A stretch of 64,000 nucleotides of DNA from Acinetobacter ursingii DSM 16037 = CIP 107286 (GCF_000368825.1 NZ_KB849716.1:543900-607899); one strand, 5' to 3'; shown: positions 31,258-41,041, counted from the first letter of the stretch. Made by a program: numbers and translations. Notes: generated by a model not told the origin, from the letters alone.

Positions 31258-31961
31258 GTGCAGACATGAAAGCCGTTCTGTTTGATCTGGATGGTACCTT
31301 AATCGATACCGCTGCTGATTTTATTCGGATTATTCAGGCCATGTGCCGTGAAGAACAACGCCCAGTCGTTGAGGCTGATCTGATTCGTACTCAGGTATCT
31401 GAAGGCGCACGTGCGATGGTGAAATTGGTCTATCCAGAGTTAGAACTAGATGACCCTGTATTTTTACAGCATCGTCAGCGTTTTTTGGATATGTATGCCC
31501 AGCAAATTGTGGTGGATACCGATTTATTTTCAGGCATGTATCCATTACTTGAAGAACTAGAGGCACATCAAATTCCATGGGGCATTGTCACCAATAAACC
31601 GCGTGGCTTAAGTGAGTTGTTACTGGCTGAACTGAATTTAACTGAACGATGCAGTGTACTGGTGTGTCCTGAAGATGTCAGCAAGACCAAGCCCGACCCT
31701 GAGCCGATGTATCTGGCTGCCAGACAGTTAAATTTGCCTAGCGAACACATCGTTTATGTGGGCGATCATCCACGTGATATCGATGCAGGTCGCGCTGCCA
31801 AGATGTATACGATTTTGGCCGCCTATGGGTATTTGCCGCTGGAATATCAGGATGATCTGGACGCTTGGCAAGCCGATGCCATCGTGCAGGATGTTACTGA
31901 ATTACACTGCATGTTACGCCAATTACTACAGTTAAGTTCACAAAAACCCGTTAGCATGTGA
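31254..31961 (+). CDS. mupP: HAD phosphatase, N-acetylmuramic acid 6-phosphate phosphatase MupP
   Basis: This 235-residue HAD-superfamily phosphatase was long annotated as phosphoglycolate phosphatase. Motif I is [13 protein letters not shown] with nucleophile and acid/base aspartates, motif II is in GIVTNKP, and motifs III/IV are KTKPDPEP and [13 protein letters not shown]. In pseudomonads the gene directly after ubiG and before the YciK reductase is mupP, which removes phosphate from MurNAc-6-P in the cell-wall recycling route to UDP-MurNAc. The same order here supports that role. The longer frame from 31194 would overlap ubiG by 64 bp and is not likely. Confidence 0.82.
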   Translation: MSADMKAVLFDLDGTLIDTAADFIRIIQAMCREEQRPVVEADLIRTQVSEGARAMVKLVYPELELDDPVFLQHRQRFLDMYAQQIVVDTDLFSGMYPLLEELEAHQIPWGIVTNKPRGLSELLLAELNLTERCSVLVCPEDVSKTKPDPEPMYLAARQLNLPSEHIVYVGDHPRDIDAGRAAKMYTILAAYGYLPLEYQDDLDAWQADAIVQDVTELHCMLRQLLQLSSQKPVSM

Positions 31962-32004
31962 GCAGTATCATTATAATTTGAATCAAATTTTAGGGAGGTT
32001 CACC

Positions 32005-32751
32005 ATGAAATATTCAGAATATCAGCCTCGTACCGATTTATTAAAAGACCGTATTATTTTAATTACTGGTGCGGGTGATGGCATTGGTCGTGCTGCTGCC
32101 ATGAGCTATGCGCTACATGGCGCAACTGTGGTATTACATGGTCGAACCCTGAATAAACTTGAAGTGATTTATGATGAAATCGAAAGTCTAGGCGCACCGC
32201 AACCTGCGATTTTACCGCTACAACTTTCCAGCGCATCGGTGCGTGATTATGAATTGTTGGTGAATACCCTTGAATCGCAATTTGGTCGTTTGGATGGAAT
32301 CTTGCATAATGCAGGAATGTTAGGTGAACGTGTTCCTCTAGCCGATTATTCACCCCAAATCTGGGATGATGTCATGGCCGTCAATGTACGTGCGCCCTTT
32401 ATGCTGACTCAGGCTTTATTACCCCTTTTACAAAAGTCAGAACATGCTTCGGTGGTATTTACCAGTTCTGGTGTCGGACGTGAAGCACGAGCGCTTTGGG
32501 GGGCGTATTCTGTTTCCAAAGTCGCCATCGAAGCGGTCAGTAAAATTTTTGCCGCAGAGCATATCCATCCCAATATTCGTTTTAATTGTATTAATCCGGG
32601 TGCAACCCGCACCGCCATGCGTGCAAAAGCCTATCCTGATGAAGATCCATTAAGCTTACCTACTCCAGAATCGATTATGCCGGCCTATTTATATCTGATG
32701 GGTGATGATAGTTTGCATCTGGATGGTCAAAGTATCGATGCGCAAGACTGA
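32005..32751 (+). CDS. yciK: Short-chain dehydrogenase, YciK family
   Basis: This 248-residue short-chain reductase has the cofactor motif ILITGAGDGIGRAAAMSYA, the NAG motif ILHNAGMLGE, a serine in FTSSGVGR and catalytic YSVSK. I chose the ATG at 32005 because AGGGAGGT precedes it. The YciK family is widespread and conserved beside ubiG-mupP, but its substrate is not established. It is followed by a terminator. Confidence 0.85.
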   Translation: MKYSEYQPRTDLLKDRIILITGAGDGIGRAAAMSYALHGATVVLHGRTLNKLEVIYDEIESLGAPQPAILPLQLSSASVRDYELLVNTLESQFGRLDGILHNAGMLGERVPLADYSPQIWDDVMAVNVRAPFMLTQALLPLLQKSEHASVVFTSSGVGREARALWGAYSVSKVAIEAVSKIFAAEHIHPNIRFNCINPGATRTAMRAKAYPDEDPLSLPTPESIMPAYLYLMGDDSLHLDGQSIDAQD

Positions 32752-32771
32752 ACCTACTCTTAAAGAAAAAG

Positions 32772-32798
32772 ATCAGCATTCTTCGGGATGCTTTTTTC
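32772..32798 (+). terminator. Terminator after yciK
   Basis: AGCATTC pairs with GGATGCT around a TTCG tetraloop, followed by a run of T. It ends the ubiG-mupP-yciK unit. Confidence 0.85.
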
Positions 32799-32911
32799 TA
32801 ACACAATAATCGTATTTTTAAATTAAAATAAGAAAATTATTCGTTTTTACAAATTATACAACCCCATTTAAACTGCCTTCATATTTTCATTGATCCTTAA
32901 GGAGAACAGTC

Positions 32912-33067
32912 ATGCGGGATTCCATTCATAAGAAACAAATTATTCAATCGATTCGTCATTTACAACTTTCAGAAACCCTTGTGATTGCACTAGATGATGC
33001 TCAACAGGCAACAGACATCATCGTCATGCTAGATTCCTTGCAGCGTTTTTCTGAACAATGGCATTAA
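32912..33067 (+). CDS. Small protein of unknown function (51 residues)
   Basis: A 51-codon frame starts MRDSIHKKQIIQSIRHLQ and ends DSLQRFSEQWH. It is preceded by a strong ribosome-binding site (TTAAGGAGAACAGTC then ATG) and by an AT-rich region that could hold a promoter. The product is hydrophilic and probably two or three helices, with no signal peptide or metal motif. I do not recognise a family. Eight-base inverted repeats (CGTTTCAC / GTGAAACG at 33071-33098) follow the stop without a T-run. Confidence 0.65.
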   Translation: MRDSIHKKQIIQSIRHLQLSETLVIALDDAQQATDIIVMLDSLQRFSEQWH

Positions 33068-33362
33068 ACCCGTTTCACTTCGCTAAGGATGTGAAACGTA
33101 TGGAAAATTCGCTTTGAAATACATTACTCAAGCTCTGTTATTGCTATATCTGCTATTTATAGATGTATTAAGCTTCAAATCCCTCAGACTTAAGACTTAT
33201 CCGACTGGACAAAACAAATTAAAACAGTGCAAAATGCCTAGGCAAAAAGATCAGTCTTATCTTCATATTTTTAATTGAATTATTGCGCAATCTTCACAGT
33301 TTCTCTGCATTTTTTTTGTACATTAAAACCATGAAAAAGAAGTACGTCACCGAGGAAGCATG

Positions 33363-33758
33363 ATGAAAAAGATTTTGACAGTTCTGGCATTATCTTTGAC
33401 TGCACTAATGAGTACGGTTGCAGTGGCTGGACCGTATTTTGATCGCGATAATAGCCATGATTTTCCTCAGGCACGTAAAGAGCGTGGTTATGATCGCAAT
33501 CATAATGATGACAATGAACAGATGCGCTCAGAACAACGCCGTATGCGTGAAGAACGTGGCGTACAACGCTTAAAACAGCATCGCTGGCAACCTGGTTATG
33601 TCATGCCTCAACACTATCGCAGCAATGGCTATAAAGTTGAATATCGGGATCATAATCTGCCGAAACCTGACCGAAATCAGCAATGGTATAAAATCAACAA
33701 TGACTATATCTTAGTCAACTCAGATACCAATGATATTATTCGGATTGTAGGTTTTTAA
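33363..33758 (+). CDS. RcnB-like periplasmic protein (first copy)
   Basis: This protein of about 131 residues has a signal peptide (KKILTVLALSLTALMSTVAVA). A highly charged middle rich in Arg, Asp, Asn and Glu follows (GYDRNHNDDNEQMRSEQRR). The C-terminal RcnB/YohN-type domain has WQPGYVMPQHYRSNGYKVEY, then WYKINNDYILVNSDTNDIIR. Enterobacterial RcnB works in nickel/cobalt homeostasis, but many relatives have no known metal role. I start at the second ATG, 6 bases after GAGGA. Confidence 0.78.
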   Translation: MKKILTVLALSLTALMSTVAVAGPYFDRDNSHDFPQARKERGYDRNHNDDNEQMRSEQRRMREERGVQRLKQHRWQPGYVMPQHYRSNGYKVEYRDHNLPKPDRNQQWYKINNDYILVNSDTNDIIRIVGF

Positions 33759-33793
33759 ACGATTTACTTTTATTAAAAATATTACTTTTTTCT

Positions 33794-33822
33794 AGCCCAG
33801 ATTCCAAATCTGGGCTTTTTTT
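33794..33822 (+). terminator. Terminator after the first RcnB-like gene
   Basis: AGCCCAGATT pairs perfectly with AATCTGGGCT around a three-base loop, followed by seven T. Confidence 0.92.
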
Positions 33823-33956
33823 AACCCTATGTTCACATGCTCTTCTTAATCCATCCCGATCTTTCACAATTTGCTATGCACTCTTCACGTTTTCTCTCAA
33901 ATTTGACGTTAAGTTAAAACCATCAAAGATAAGTTGAAACATGATAGAGGTACATT

Positions 33957-34301
33957 ATGCAGATGAATAAATGGATCAGTACAATGGTTTTGGGCATGAG
34001 TGGATTACTGGCAACCAGCGCCATGGCCGCTCCACAAGATCCGCATTCAAAACATTATGTCCATCAAAATCAGGCAGAACTTCATCAACCCAAACATGAG
34101 ATGGATAAAAAGCTGGATCCGAGCCGTGACTGGCGGATTGGTCATACCCTACCACGTCAGTACCAGTCATCGCGCTATCAGGTTGATTACCGTAGCCACA
34201 AACACTTGGCGCAGCCCAAACGTGGTCAGCAATGGTATCAGTTGAATGGACACTATGTTCTCGTCTCTCAACATGATCATAAAATTCTAAAAATGCTTTG
34301 A
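33957..34301 (+). CDS. RcnB-like periplasmic protein (second copy)
   Basis: This 114-residue protein has a signal peptide ending SAMAA near residue 25, a histidine-rich section (DPHSKHYVHQNQAELHQPKH) and a C-terminal RcnB-type domain (WRIGHTLPRQYQSSRYQVDY, then WYQLNGHYVLVSQHDHKILK). It is a diverged paralogue of the gene 200 bp upstream. It has its own terminator, so the two are probably separate units. The histidine-rich stretch could bind metal, but that is inference. Confidence 0.75.
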   Translation: MQMNKWISTMVLGMSGLLATSAMAAPQDPHSKHYVHQNQAELHQPKHEMDKKLDPSRDWRIGHTLPRQYQSSRYQVDYRSHKHLAQPKRGQQWYQLNGHYVLVSQHDHKILKML

Positions 34302-34319
34302 TCACGTCTAAGCTTTTTT

Positions 34320-34352
34320 AAAGCACCCTGATGATGATTAGGGTGTTTTTTT
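34320..34352 (+). terminator. Terminator after the second RcnB-like gene
   Basis: CACCCT pairs with AGGGTG around a ten-base loop, followed by seven T. Confidence 0.82.
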
Positions 34353-34421
34353 GCATCAGGCATTCCCCTTTAACGAATTTTGTTTAAAATCAGTCTATAT
34401 TTCTCTATTTTTGAGTCGATT

Positions 34422-35777
34422 ATGCAATTACACGAGACTGAGTCTACTTCTAGCACCACGCAAGATTATGTGCGTTGGTTTCGTCACTCAGCACCGTATA
34501 TCAATGCACATCGAAATAAAACTTTCGTTTTAATGTTCGGCGGTGAAGCCGTTCAACACCCTAATTTTCAACATATTATTCATGATATTGCGTTATTGCA
34601 TTCGTTGGGTATCCGACTGATTTTAGTCCACGGCGCACGTCCACAAATTAATCAAAATCTGCAAGAAAAACAGATTCAAACCCCGATTCACCTGCATCGT
34701 CGTGTGACCACGCGTGAATCATTAAGTTGTGTCATGAATGCGGTGGGTTCTATCCGACTGGAAATTGAAGCCCTGTTATCAATGGGACTGGCTAACTCAC
34801 CCATGTTTGGTGCGCGTATTGATGCTGTTTCTGGCAACTTTGTCACCGCTAAACCTTATGGAATTCGTGATGGCGTGGATTTTCAACTCACGGGAGAAGT
34901 TCGCAGTATCGACACCGATGCCATTCAGCGCCATTTGGATAATCATAATATTGTGGTTCTAGGGCCAACAGGCTATTCCACCACAGGCGAAGTCTTTAAC
35001 CTGTTGGCAGAAGAAGTTGCCACCAAAACTGCAATCGCCCTACAAGCCGACAAACTGATTTTTTTGGGTAATAAACAAGGCTTACTGGATGATCAGGGCA
35101 AAGTATTACGGGAACTCAATTCACATCAGTTAGACCATTATATTGAGCAATTTCAGCAAGATGATGATGAAATGGCCTTGCATTTACAGGGAGCGCAGCG
35201 CGCCTCACTGTCAGGTGTACATCGGGTGCATTTGATCTCTTATGCCTACGATGGTGCTTTAATTGAGGAGTTATTTACTCGTGATGGTATCGGCACCATG
35301 ATTACCGATGCACATTATGAAGAAGTCCGTATGGCAACCATTCAGGATGTTGGTGGACTGATCAATCTACTACGTCCACTGGAACAAGATGGTATTTTGG
35401 TCTATCGCTCCCGCGAACGATTAGAAAGTGAAATTGGACAATTTGCCGTGATCGAACGCGATGGCATGATTCTAGCCTGTGCTGCGCTCTATCCAATTCC
35501 AACAGCAAAAAATGAAATCCGTTCTGCTGAAATCGCCTGTGTCGCAGTGGATCCTGCTTATCGCAAGTCGAACCGTGGCAGTCAAATCCTACATTTCTTA
35601 GAAGAAAAAGCCCGACAAAACGGCATCTTACAATTATTTGTACTCACCACGCGCACCGCGCACTGGTTCTTGGAACAAGGTTTTCAGACTGCCAGTGTCG
35701 ACGATCTCCCCAATGCACGGCAAGAGTTGTATAACTATCAACGAAATTCATTGGTATTTAAAAAAATGTTGATGTAA
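34422..35777 (+). CDS. argA: Amino-acid N-acetyltransferase (N-acetylglutamate synthase)
   Basis: This protein of about 451 residues performs the first step of arginine synthesis. An amino-acid-kinase domain spans about residues 25-280 (FGGEAVQHPNFQHIIHDIA, ILVHGARPQINQ, VVLGPTGYSTTGEVFNLLAE). A GNAT acetyltransferase domain spans about 300-440 (ACVAVDPAYRKSNRGSQILH). This two-domain form is ArgA. I chose the ATG at 34422; the frame runs back to 34380 with no better site. The kinase-like domain is where arginine feedback normally acts. Confidence 0.94.
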   Translation: MQLHETESTSSTTQDYVRWFRHSAPYINAHRNKTFVLMFGGEAVQHPNFQHIIHDIALLHSLGIRLILVHGARPQINQNLQEKQIQTPIHLHRRVTTRESLSCVMNAVGSIRLEIEALLSMGLANSPMFGARIDAVSGNFVTAKPYGIRDGVDFQLTGEVRSIDTDAIQRHLDNHNIVVLGPTGYSTTGEVFNLLAEEVATKTAIALQADKLIFLGNKQGLLDDQGKVLRELNSHQLDHYIEQFQQDDDEMALHLQGAQRASLSGVHRVHLISYAYDGALIEELFTRDGIGTMITDAHYEEVRMATIQDVGGLINLLRPLEQDGILVYRSRERLESEIGQFAVIERDGMILACAALYPIPTAKNEIRSAEIACVAVDPAYRKSNRGSQILHFLEEKARQNGILQLFVLTTRTAHWFLEQGFQTASVDDLPNARQELYNYQRNSLVFKKMLM

Positions 35778-36138
35778 ATCCTGATGTTCTTTTTTTGAGC
35801 GGCCAGTCCATTGAGCATAATGGGCTGGCTTTAGCATAACGGTGTATATCTTTATTCTAACTAAGCTTAGTCATAAAACTTCTGTTGCGCTTTAACAAGA
35901 TTATTAATTATTTTCATAAACTTATTCTTATTCAATAAAATATTTAAGATCAAATATTTAATAGATATGTTTTGATCTTTGCTATTTCTTTTAAATATTC
36001 CTTTTTGCATATCCTTAGCACTTTTTTATTTATCCATTTTTTTCATAACTAATGTCAAAAAACTTATTTTTTATGCAATAGAAATGGTTTTAAGGTGTGC
36101 CCTCAAAGCTTACTTTTAGATTTAGGGCAATACACCTC
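35778..36138. other. Intergenic region between argA and the sulfonate operon
   Basis: About 360 bp without a credible gene. An imperfect hairpin (GCCAGTCCAT at 35802 with ATGGGCTGGC at 35820, one mismatch, weak T-rich tail) may end argA transcription. The rest is very AT-rich and must hold the promoter of the sulfonate operon. I could not identify CysB- or Cbl-type sites by eye. Confidence 0.5.
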
Positions 36139-37113
36139 ATGACACGCATCCTTTCTTCTTCGTGGTTCAAATTTTCAGTGATGACGGCGAGTATCGCAGG
36201 AATCATGATGCTCAGTGGCTGTGCCAAAAAAGAAGCTCAGGATCTCACCACCTTAAATATCGGTTTTCAAAAATATGGTTTATTGCCGATAGTCAAAGAG
36301 CGTGGCGTACTAGATAAAGCGTTAAAAGATCAGGGGATTACGGTCAAGTGGGTGGAATTTCCTGCGGGTCCACAGCTTATGGAAGGTTTAAATGTCGGAA
36401 GTGTGGTGTTTGGCGAGGCAGGTGAAGCGCCTCCTATTTTTGCTCAAGCAGCCAATTCGAATTTGGTCTATGTCGCCAATCAGCCTGCTGCACCCAATGC
36501 TGAAGCGCTGATTGTGCCTAAAAATTCTACAATTCAATCCGTTCAGGACTTAAAAGGTAAACGCATCGCCTTCAATAAAGGCTCCAATGTGCATTATCTA
36601 TTACTTAGAGTCCTAGAAAAGAACCAACTAAGCCTGAATGACATCCAAGTGGTGTACTTACCGCCTGCCGATGCCCGTGCTGCCTTTGAAAAAGGTGCCG
36701 TCGATGCATGGGTGATCTGGGATCCATTCTTTGCTGCGGCAGAACAACAAATTGGTGCACGTGTCCTTGCCACTGGACAAAATCTGGTCAGCAACCATCA
36801 ATTTTATCTGGCAGATCGTAAATTTGCCCAGAACCACCCAGATGTGTTGAAAACATTGGTCAATGAACTGAATCAAAGTACGGAATGGGTTAAGACTCAT
36901 CAGGATGATGCTGCCAAACTCCTAGAAAAACCGACTGCACTGGATTTCAATATTCTAAAAACCTCAATTTCCCGCATGGGCTTTGGCGTGACGCCATTGT
37001 CGCCACAAGTGATTAACGAACAGCAACAAGTGGCCGATGCTTTTTATCAACAAAAGTTAATTCCACAGCCATTAAAAATTCAAGATGCCATCTTAACTGG
37101 CGAAATTAAATAA
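36139..37113 (+). CDS. ssuA: Aliphatic sulfonate ABC transporter, substrate-binding lipoprotein (copy 1)
   Basis: This protein of about 324 residues is the periplasmic binding component for sulfonates. It has a lipoprotein signal (SIAGIMMLSGC, cysteine near residue 29) and an SsuA-type fold: LNIGFQKYGLLPIVKERG, VKWVEFPAGPQLMEGLNVGS, GEAGEAPPIFAQAANS, VQDLKGKRIAFNKGSNVHYL, and PPADARAAFEKGAVDAWVIW. The ATG at 36139 is used; the frame can open at a GTG at 36097. It is first of five genes in one operon and is paralogous to the next gene. Confidence 0.9.
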   Translation: MTRILSSSWFKFSVMTASIAGIMMLSGCAKKEAQDLTTLNIGFQKYGLLPIVKERGVLDKALKDQGITVKWVEFPAGPQLMEGLNVGSVVFGEAGEAPPIFAQAANSNLVYVANQPAAPNAEALIVPKNSTIQSVQDLKGKRIAFNKGSNVHYLLLRVLEKNQLSLNDIQVVYLPPADARAAFEKGAVDAWVIWDPFFAAAEQQIGARVLATGQNLVSNHQFYLADRKFAQNHPDVLKTLVNELNQSTEWVKTHQDDAAKLLEKPTALDFNILKTSISRMGFGVTPLSPQVINEQQQVADAFYQQKLIPQPLKIQDAILTGEIK

Positions 37114-37137
37114 ATAAAACCAATAGGATAATAACTG

Positions 37138-38145
37138 ATGATTAGCTTAAAACAGTGGAGTGCGATTGGCGCTATAAGTCTTGGATTGGGGCTCAGTGCT
37201 TGCCAGAAAACCGAATCTCATGCGCAAGCACAAAAAGAGGCAGGCACAACCCAGACCGCGCCAGTGAAAACCTTAACCATCGGTTTTCAAAAATCTTCAC
37301 TGAATTTTTTGATTGCTAAACAGCAAAAAATATTTGAGCAGGAATTTCCAAATGCCAAAATTGAATGGCGTGAATTTCCAGCTGGCCCACAAATGCTTGA
37401 AGCGTTGGCTGTAGGTGCCGTAGATTTTGGTGCAGTCGGCAATACACCGCCCATCTTTGCGCAAGCCGCTGATAAAGATCTGAGCTATGTCGGTTATGAA
37501 GTGGTCCCTGCCAATTCTCAAGCCTTGCTGATTCCAGCCAATAGCACAATCAAATCGATTCAAGACCTTAAAGGAAAACGTATCGCGGTACAAAAGGGTT
37601 CAAGTGCGCATGAATTGCTTGCCAAGGTGCTACAAAAAGCAGGTTTAAGCTGGCAGGACATTCAACCCGTCTGGCTCCCCCCTGCCGATGCCCGTGCCGC
37701 CTTTGACAAAGGTGCCATCGATGCTTGGTCAATCTGGGAACCGTACTTAAGTACCACTGAGCTTAAAGGTCATGCTAAATCGCTGATCGATGGCACAGCT
37801 TTCCCAACTACCTATTCTTTCTATATTGGTAATCCAAAATTTATCCAACAGCATCCTGATGCTGCGCAAAAAGTATTAACTGGCTTAAACCAAGCAGATC
37901 AATGGTTTGTGAAACATCAAGATGAAGGTTTAAGTATTTATGCACAAAGCACTGGACTGGATACCCAAGTCGCCAAAGCAGTACTAGACAAGCGACTTAA
38001 GCCATCACCTGTACAACCTGTGACGCCTGAAGTCACCCAAGCCCAACAGAATATTGCCGATCTATTTCTGCAAGTTCAACTGATTCCTAAAAGTATTCAG
38101 GTGAGTCAAACCATCTGGACAGCCAAATCACCCAAGGCTTCTTAA
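37138..38145 (+). CDS. ssuA: Aliphatic sulfonate ABC transporter, substrate-binding lipoprotein (copy 2)
   Basis: This 335-residue tandem paralogue of the preceding protein has a lipoprotein signal ending GLSAC (cysteine near residue 22). The same core motifs recur: LTIGFQKSSLNFLIAKQQ, WREFPAGPQMLEALAVGA, GNTPPIFAQAADK, IQDLKGKRIAVQKGSSAHEL, PPADARAAFDKGAIDAWSIW. The pair lies 24 bp apart and probably arose by duplication. The two may serve the same permease with different substrate ranges. Confidence 0.9.
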   Translation: MISLKQWSAIGAISLGLGLSACQKTESHAQAQKEAGTTQTAPVKTLTIGFQKSSLNFLIAKQQKIFEQEFPNAKIEWREFPAGPQMLEALAVGAVDFGAVGNTPPIFAQAADKDLSYVGYEVVPANSQALLIPANSTIKSIQDLKGKRIAVQKGSSAHELLAKVLQKAGLSWQDIQPVWLPPADARAAFDKGAIDAWSIWEPYLSTTELKGHAKSLIDGTAFPTTYSFYIGNPKFIQQHPDAAQKVLTGLNQADQWFVKHQDEGLSIYAQSTGLDTQVAKAVLDKRLKPSPVQPVTPEVTQAQQNIADLFLQVQLIPKSIQVSQTIWTAKSPKAS

Positions 38146-38219
38146 TTTTTAAGTTAATGAATACTGAGTTTCTTAACACTCACGCAATTTGATGAAAACG
38201 CATTTAAAGGAAGGTTAAT

Positions 38220-39395
38220 ATGAATATTTTCTGGTTTATTCCCACTCACGGTGACAGTCGCTATTTAGGAACCAGCAAAGGTGCGCGTCAGGTGGATCAT
38301 GCGTATATGAAACAAATTGCGGTGGCGGTGGATAATCTGGGTTATAGCGGTGTTTTGATTCCAACGGGACGTTCATGTGAAGATCCTTGGATTACTGCGG
38401 CCAGCCTGATTGATGCAACCAAGCATTTGAAATTTCTGGTGGCGCTACGTCCGGGGATTACCACCCCTGCACTGGCAGCCCGTATGGCCGCCACCTTTGA
38501 TCGTTTATCTGGCGGTCGCGTATTGCTTAATCTGGTGACAGGCGGTGATGAACAAGAACTTAAAGGTGATGGCTTGTATGAAGACCATTCAACCCGTTAT
38601 CAGACCGCCAGTGAATACGTTAAAATCTGGCGTGAAATCCTGACGCGCTCACATACAGGCGAAGCATTTACCTTTCATGGTGATCGTTTGAGCGTCGATG
38701 AAGCCAAACTGCTCTATCCACCGATTCAAAAACCTTATCCACCCTTATGGTTTGGTGGTTCATCCGATGCTGCTTCAGAACTGGCGGCTGAACAAGTCGA
38801 TACCTATTTGACTTGGGGTGAACCTCCTGCGGCGGTTAAAGAGAAAGTTGAAGGTATGAAAGCAAAAGCTGCTGCCAAAGGACGCACTCTGAACTATGGG
38901 ATCCGTTTGCATGTGATTGTGCGTGAAACCAATGAACAGGCTTGGGCAGCAGCCAACGAACTGATTCAATATCTGGATGATGACACCATTGCCGCAGCAC
39001 AAAAGAAATTTGCACAAATGGATTCGGTTGGTCAGCAACGCATGGCGGCTCTACACGGTGGTCAACGTGACAAACTTGAAGTTTCGCCAAACTTATGGGC
39101 AGGCATTGGACTGGTTCGTGGTGGAGCAGGTACCGCGCTGGTGGGTGATCCAGAAACGGTTGCTGCGCGCATTCAGGAATATGCCGACTTAGGGATCGAC
39201 ACCTTTATCTTCTCTGGTTACCCTCATCTGGAAGAATCGATTCGTTTTGCTGAACTGGTGTTTCCACTACTTCCACTCAAAACCCGTGAAAAACTGGCGC
39301 AACCGAACCTTACAGGACCTTTCGGTGAAATTATTGCCAATAACTATGCACCTGATCAGACCAAGAAAGAAAAAGTGGTCAAGGAGCCTGTATGA
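38220..39395 (+). CDS. ssuD: FMNH2-dependent alkanesulfonate monooxygenase
   Basis: This 391-residue luciferase-like flavoprotein cleaves the C-S bond of alkanesulfonates to sulfite and aldehyde, releasing sulfur under sulfate limitation. It shows [18 protein letters not shown] at the start, then [33 protein letters not shown] and [20 protein letters not shown]. Its length is close to the E. coli enzyme. No ssuE flavin reductase is in this operon, so FMNH2 must come from elsewhere. The stop overlaps ssuC (ATGA). Confidence 0.96.
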   Translation: MNIFWFIPTHGDSRYLGTSKGARQVDHAYMKQIAVAVDNLGYSGVLIPTGRSCEDPWITAASLIDATKHLKFLVALRPGITTPALAARMAATFDRLSGGRVLLNLVTGGDEQELKGDGLYEDHSTRYQTASEYVKIWREILTRSHTGEAFTFHGDRLSVDEAKLLYPPIQKPYPPLWFGGSSDAASELAAEQVDTYLTWGEPPAAVKEKVEGMKAKAAAKGRTLNYGIRLHVIVRETNEQAWAAANELIQYLDDDTIAAAQKKFAQMDSVGQQRMAALHGGQRDKLEVSPNLWAGIGLVRGGAGTALVGDPETVAARIQEYADLGIDTFIFSGYPHLEESIRFAELVFPLLPLKTREKLAQPNLTGPFGEIIANNYAPDQTKKEKVVKEPV

Positions 39396-40195
39396 GTTTC
39401 AATACAGCCTCCTCTATTGTTTCACGTGGAACAATAGCGATTTTTAAACGCAGCTTACCGTGGCTGTTTCCAATCGCATTGATCCTGATCTGGCAACTCG
39501 CGTCCAGCACAGGAATCCTGCAAAGCCGCGTCTTACCTGCGCCAACGGCGGTGATTAGTGCATTCTGGCATCTGCTGGTCAGTGGTGAACTTTGGCATCA
39601 TGTCAAAGTCAGTGCAGGTCGAGCACTGCTCGGTCTGTTAATTGGGGGCGGATTAGGACTGCTGTTAGGATTACTCAATGGCTCATCCAAAACCGCCTCG
39701 ACGCTACTCGACACGACCTTACAGATGATTCGTAATATTCCTGCATTGGCGCTAATTCCTTTGGTGATCCTGTGGTTTGGCATCGATGAATCTGCCAAAT
39801 TATTTCTGGTCGCAGTCGGTGTTTTTTTCCCAATGTATATCAATACCTATCATGGTATTCGTTCAGTTGATCCACAATTGATCGAAATGGGAAAAAGCTA
39901 TGGTTTGACCCGCTGGCAACTGTATAAAGACATCATTTTACCGGGTGCGATGCCGTCCATTCTGGTCGGATTACGCTTTGCACTGGGTCTGGTGTGGGTA
40001 CTGTTGATTGTGGCAGAAACGATTTCGGCACAGTCTGGTATTGGTTATATGACTATGAATGCACGTGAATTTTTACAGACCGATGTGGTGCTGGTCGGGA
40101 TTTTACTTTACGCCTTATTGGGCAAACTTGCTGATGTTCTGGCACAGGGGCTTGAGCGCTATTTCTTGCGCTGGCATGCAGGCTATCAACCATAA
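39392..40195 (+). CDS. ssuC: Aliphatic sulfonate ABC transporter permease
   Basis: This 267-residue inner-membrane protein has about six hydrophobic segments. The binding-protein-dependent permease signature is in [20 protein letters not shown] followed by [17 protein letters not shown], the loop that contacts the ATPase. Its ATG overlaps the ssuD stop. It partners with the ATPase encoded 12 bp downstream. Confidence 0.94.
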   Translation: MSFNTASSIVSRGTIAIFKRSLPWLFPIALILIWQLASSTGILQSRVLPAPTAVISAFWHLLVSGELWHHVKVSAGRALLGLLIGGGLGLLLGLLNGSSKTASTLLDTTLQMIRNIPALALIPLVILWFGIDESAKLFLVAVGVFFPMYINTYHGIRSVDPQLIEMGKSYGLTRWQLYKDIILPGAMPSILVGLRFALGLVWVLLIVAETISAQSGIGYMTMNAREFLQTDVVLVGILLYALLGKLADVLAQGLERYFLRWHAGYQP

Positions 40196-40207
40196 ATTTC
40201 GAGGGCT

Positions 40208-41017
40208 TTGATCATGACCAATTTAAATTTACCGTTATATCCAGATAAACCAGCGAACCGACCTCTTGAAACGTCTGTTCAGGTTGAAGATGCACCGATA
40301 GGTGCCGAAATCAGTATTGAACAGCTGCATAAATTTTATGGGCAGGTGAAGGTTCTAGAAGATCTTGATCTGCATATTCGACCGGGTGAGTTTGTTGCGA
40401 TTGTAGGTCGAAGTGGCTGTGGCAAAAGTACGCTGCTGCGCTTAATTGCAGATTTGGAACAACCCAGTTATGGCGAGATTAAGTTTAAATCTGCACGAAA
40501 TTTTCGTGAAGGCATTACCAGTGATGATATTCGGGTGATGTTTCAGGATCCACGTCTTTTGCCCTGGAAAAGTATTTTACAGAATGTACAGCTAGGATTA
40601 GCCAAAGATAAACGTGATATTGCTGAACAACTCTTGGAAAAAGTCGGACTCAAAGACAAAGCAGATCAATGGCCATCACAGCTATCGGGAGGTCAACGCC
40701 AACGTACAGCGCTGGCTCGGGCTTTATCGCATTCACCACGTATCCTGCTTTTAGATGAACCTTTAGGCGCACTGGATGCTTTGACCCGTCTGGAAATGCA
40801 AAATCTGATTGAGCGCTTGTGGAAAGAACAAGGTTTTACCGCCATTTTGGTCACACATGATGTCAGTGAAGCAGTCCAACTCGCGGACAAAATTATTTTG
40901 CTGGATAAAGGTCATATTGCGCATAGTTTTGAGGTCAATCTACCTCGACCACGCAAAAAAGGGGCTGAATTTGCAGAATTAGAACAACGTGTATTAGAGG
41001 CTGTTTTGGCCACATAA
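40208..41017 (+). CDS. ssuB: Aliphatic sulfonate ABC transporter ATPase
   Basis: This 269-residue cytoplasmic ATPase powers sulfonate import. Walker A is [20 protein letters not shown], the Q-loop is [15 protein letters not shown], the ABC signature is [15 protein letters not shown], Walker B is [16 protein letters not shown], and the H-loop is [10 protein letters not shown]. An N-terminal extension of about 35 residues precedes the ABC domain. It is the last gene of the operon, followed by a terminator. Confidence 0.95.
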   Translation: MIMTNLNLPLYPDKPANRPLETSVQVEDAPIGAEISIEQLHKFYGQVKVLEDLDLHIRPGEFVAIVGRSGCGKSTLLRLIADLEQPSYGEIKFKSARNFREGITSDDIRVMFQDPRLLPWKSILQNVQLGLAKDKRDIAEQLLEKVGLKDKADQWPSQLSGGQRQRTALARALSHSPRILLLDEPLGALDALTRLEMQNLIERLWKEQGFTAILVTHDVSEAVQLADKIILLDKGHIAHSFEVNLPRPRKKGAEFAELEQRVLEAVLAT

Positions 41018-41019
41018 AT

Positions 41020-41041
41020 AAAGCCGCAATCTGCGGCTTTT
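41020..41041. terminator. Bidirectional terminator between ssuB and the dehydrogenase gene
   Basis: AAAGCCGCA pairs with TGCGGCTTT around ATC, in an A/T-rich context on both sides. It serves the plus-strand sulfonate operon and the minus-strand rut operon. Confidence 0.87.

Noticed and set aside
33071..33098. Inverted repeat CGTTTCAC / GTGAAACG after the 51-residue gene as a terminator
   Set aside because: There is no T-run after the stem, so I did not list it as a terminator.
33235..33245. Short palindrome TGCCTAGGCA upstream of the first RcnB-like gene
   Set aside because: Ten bases are too few to call an operator, and there is no partner site or known match.
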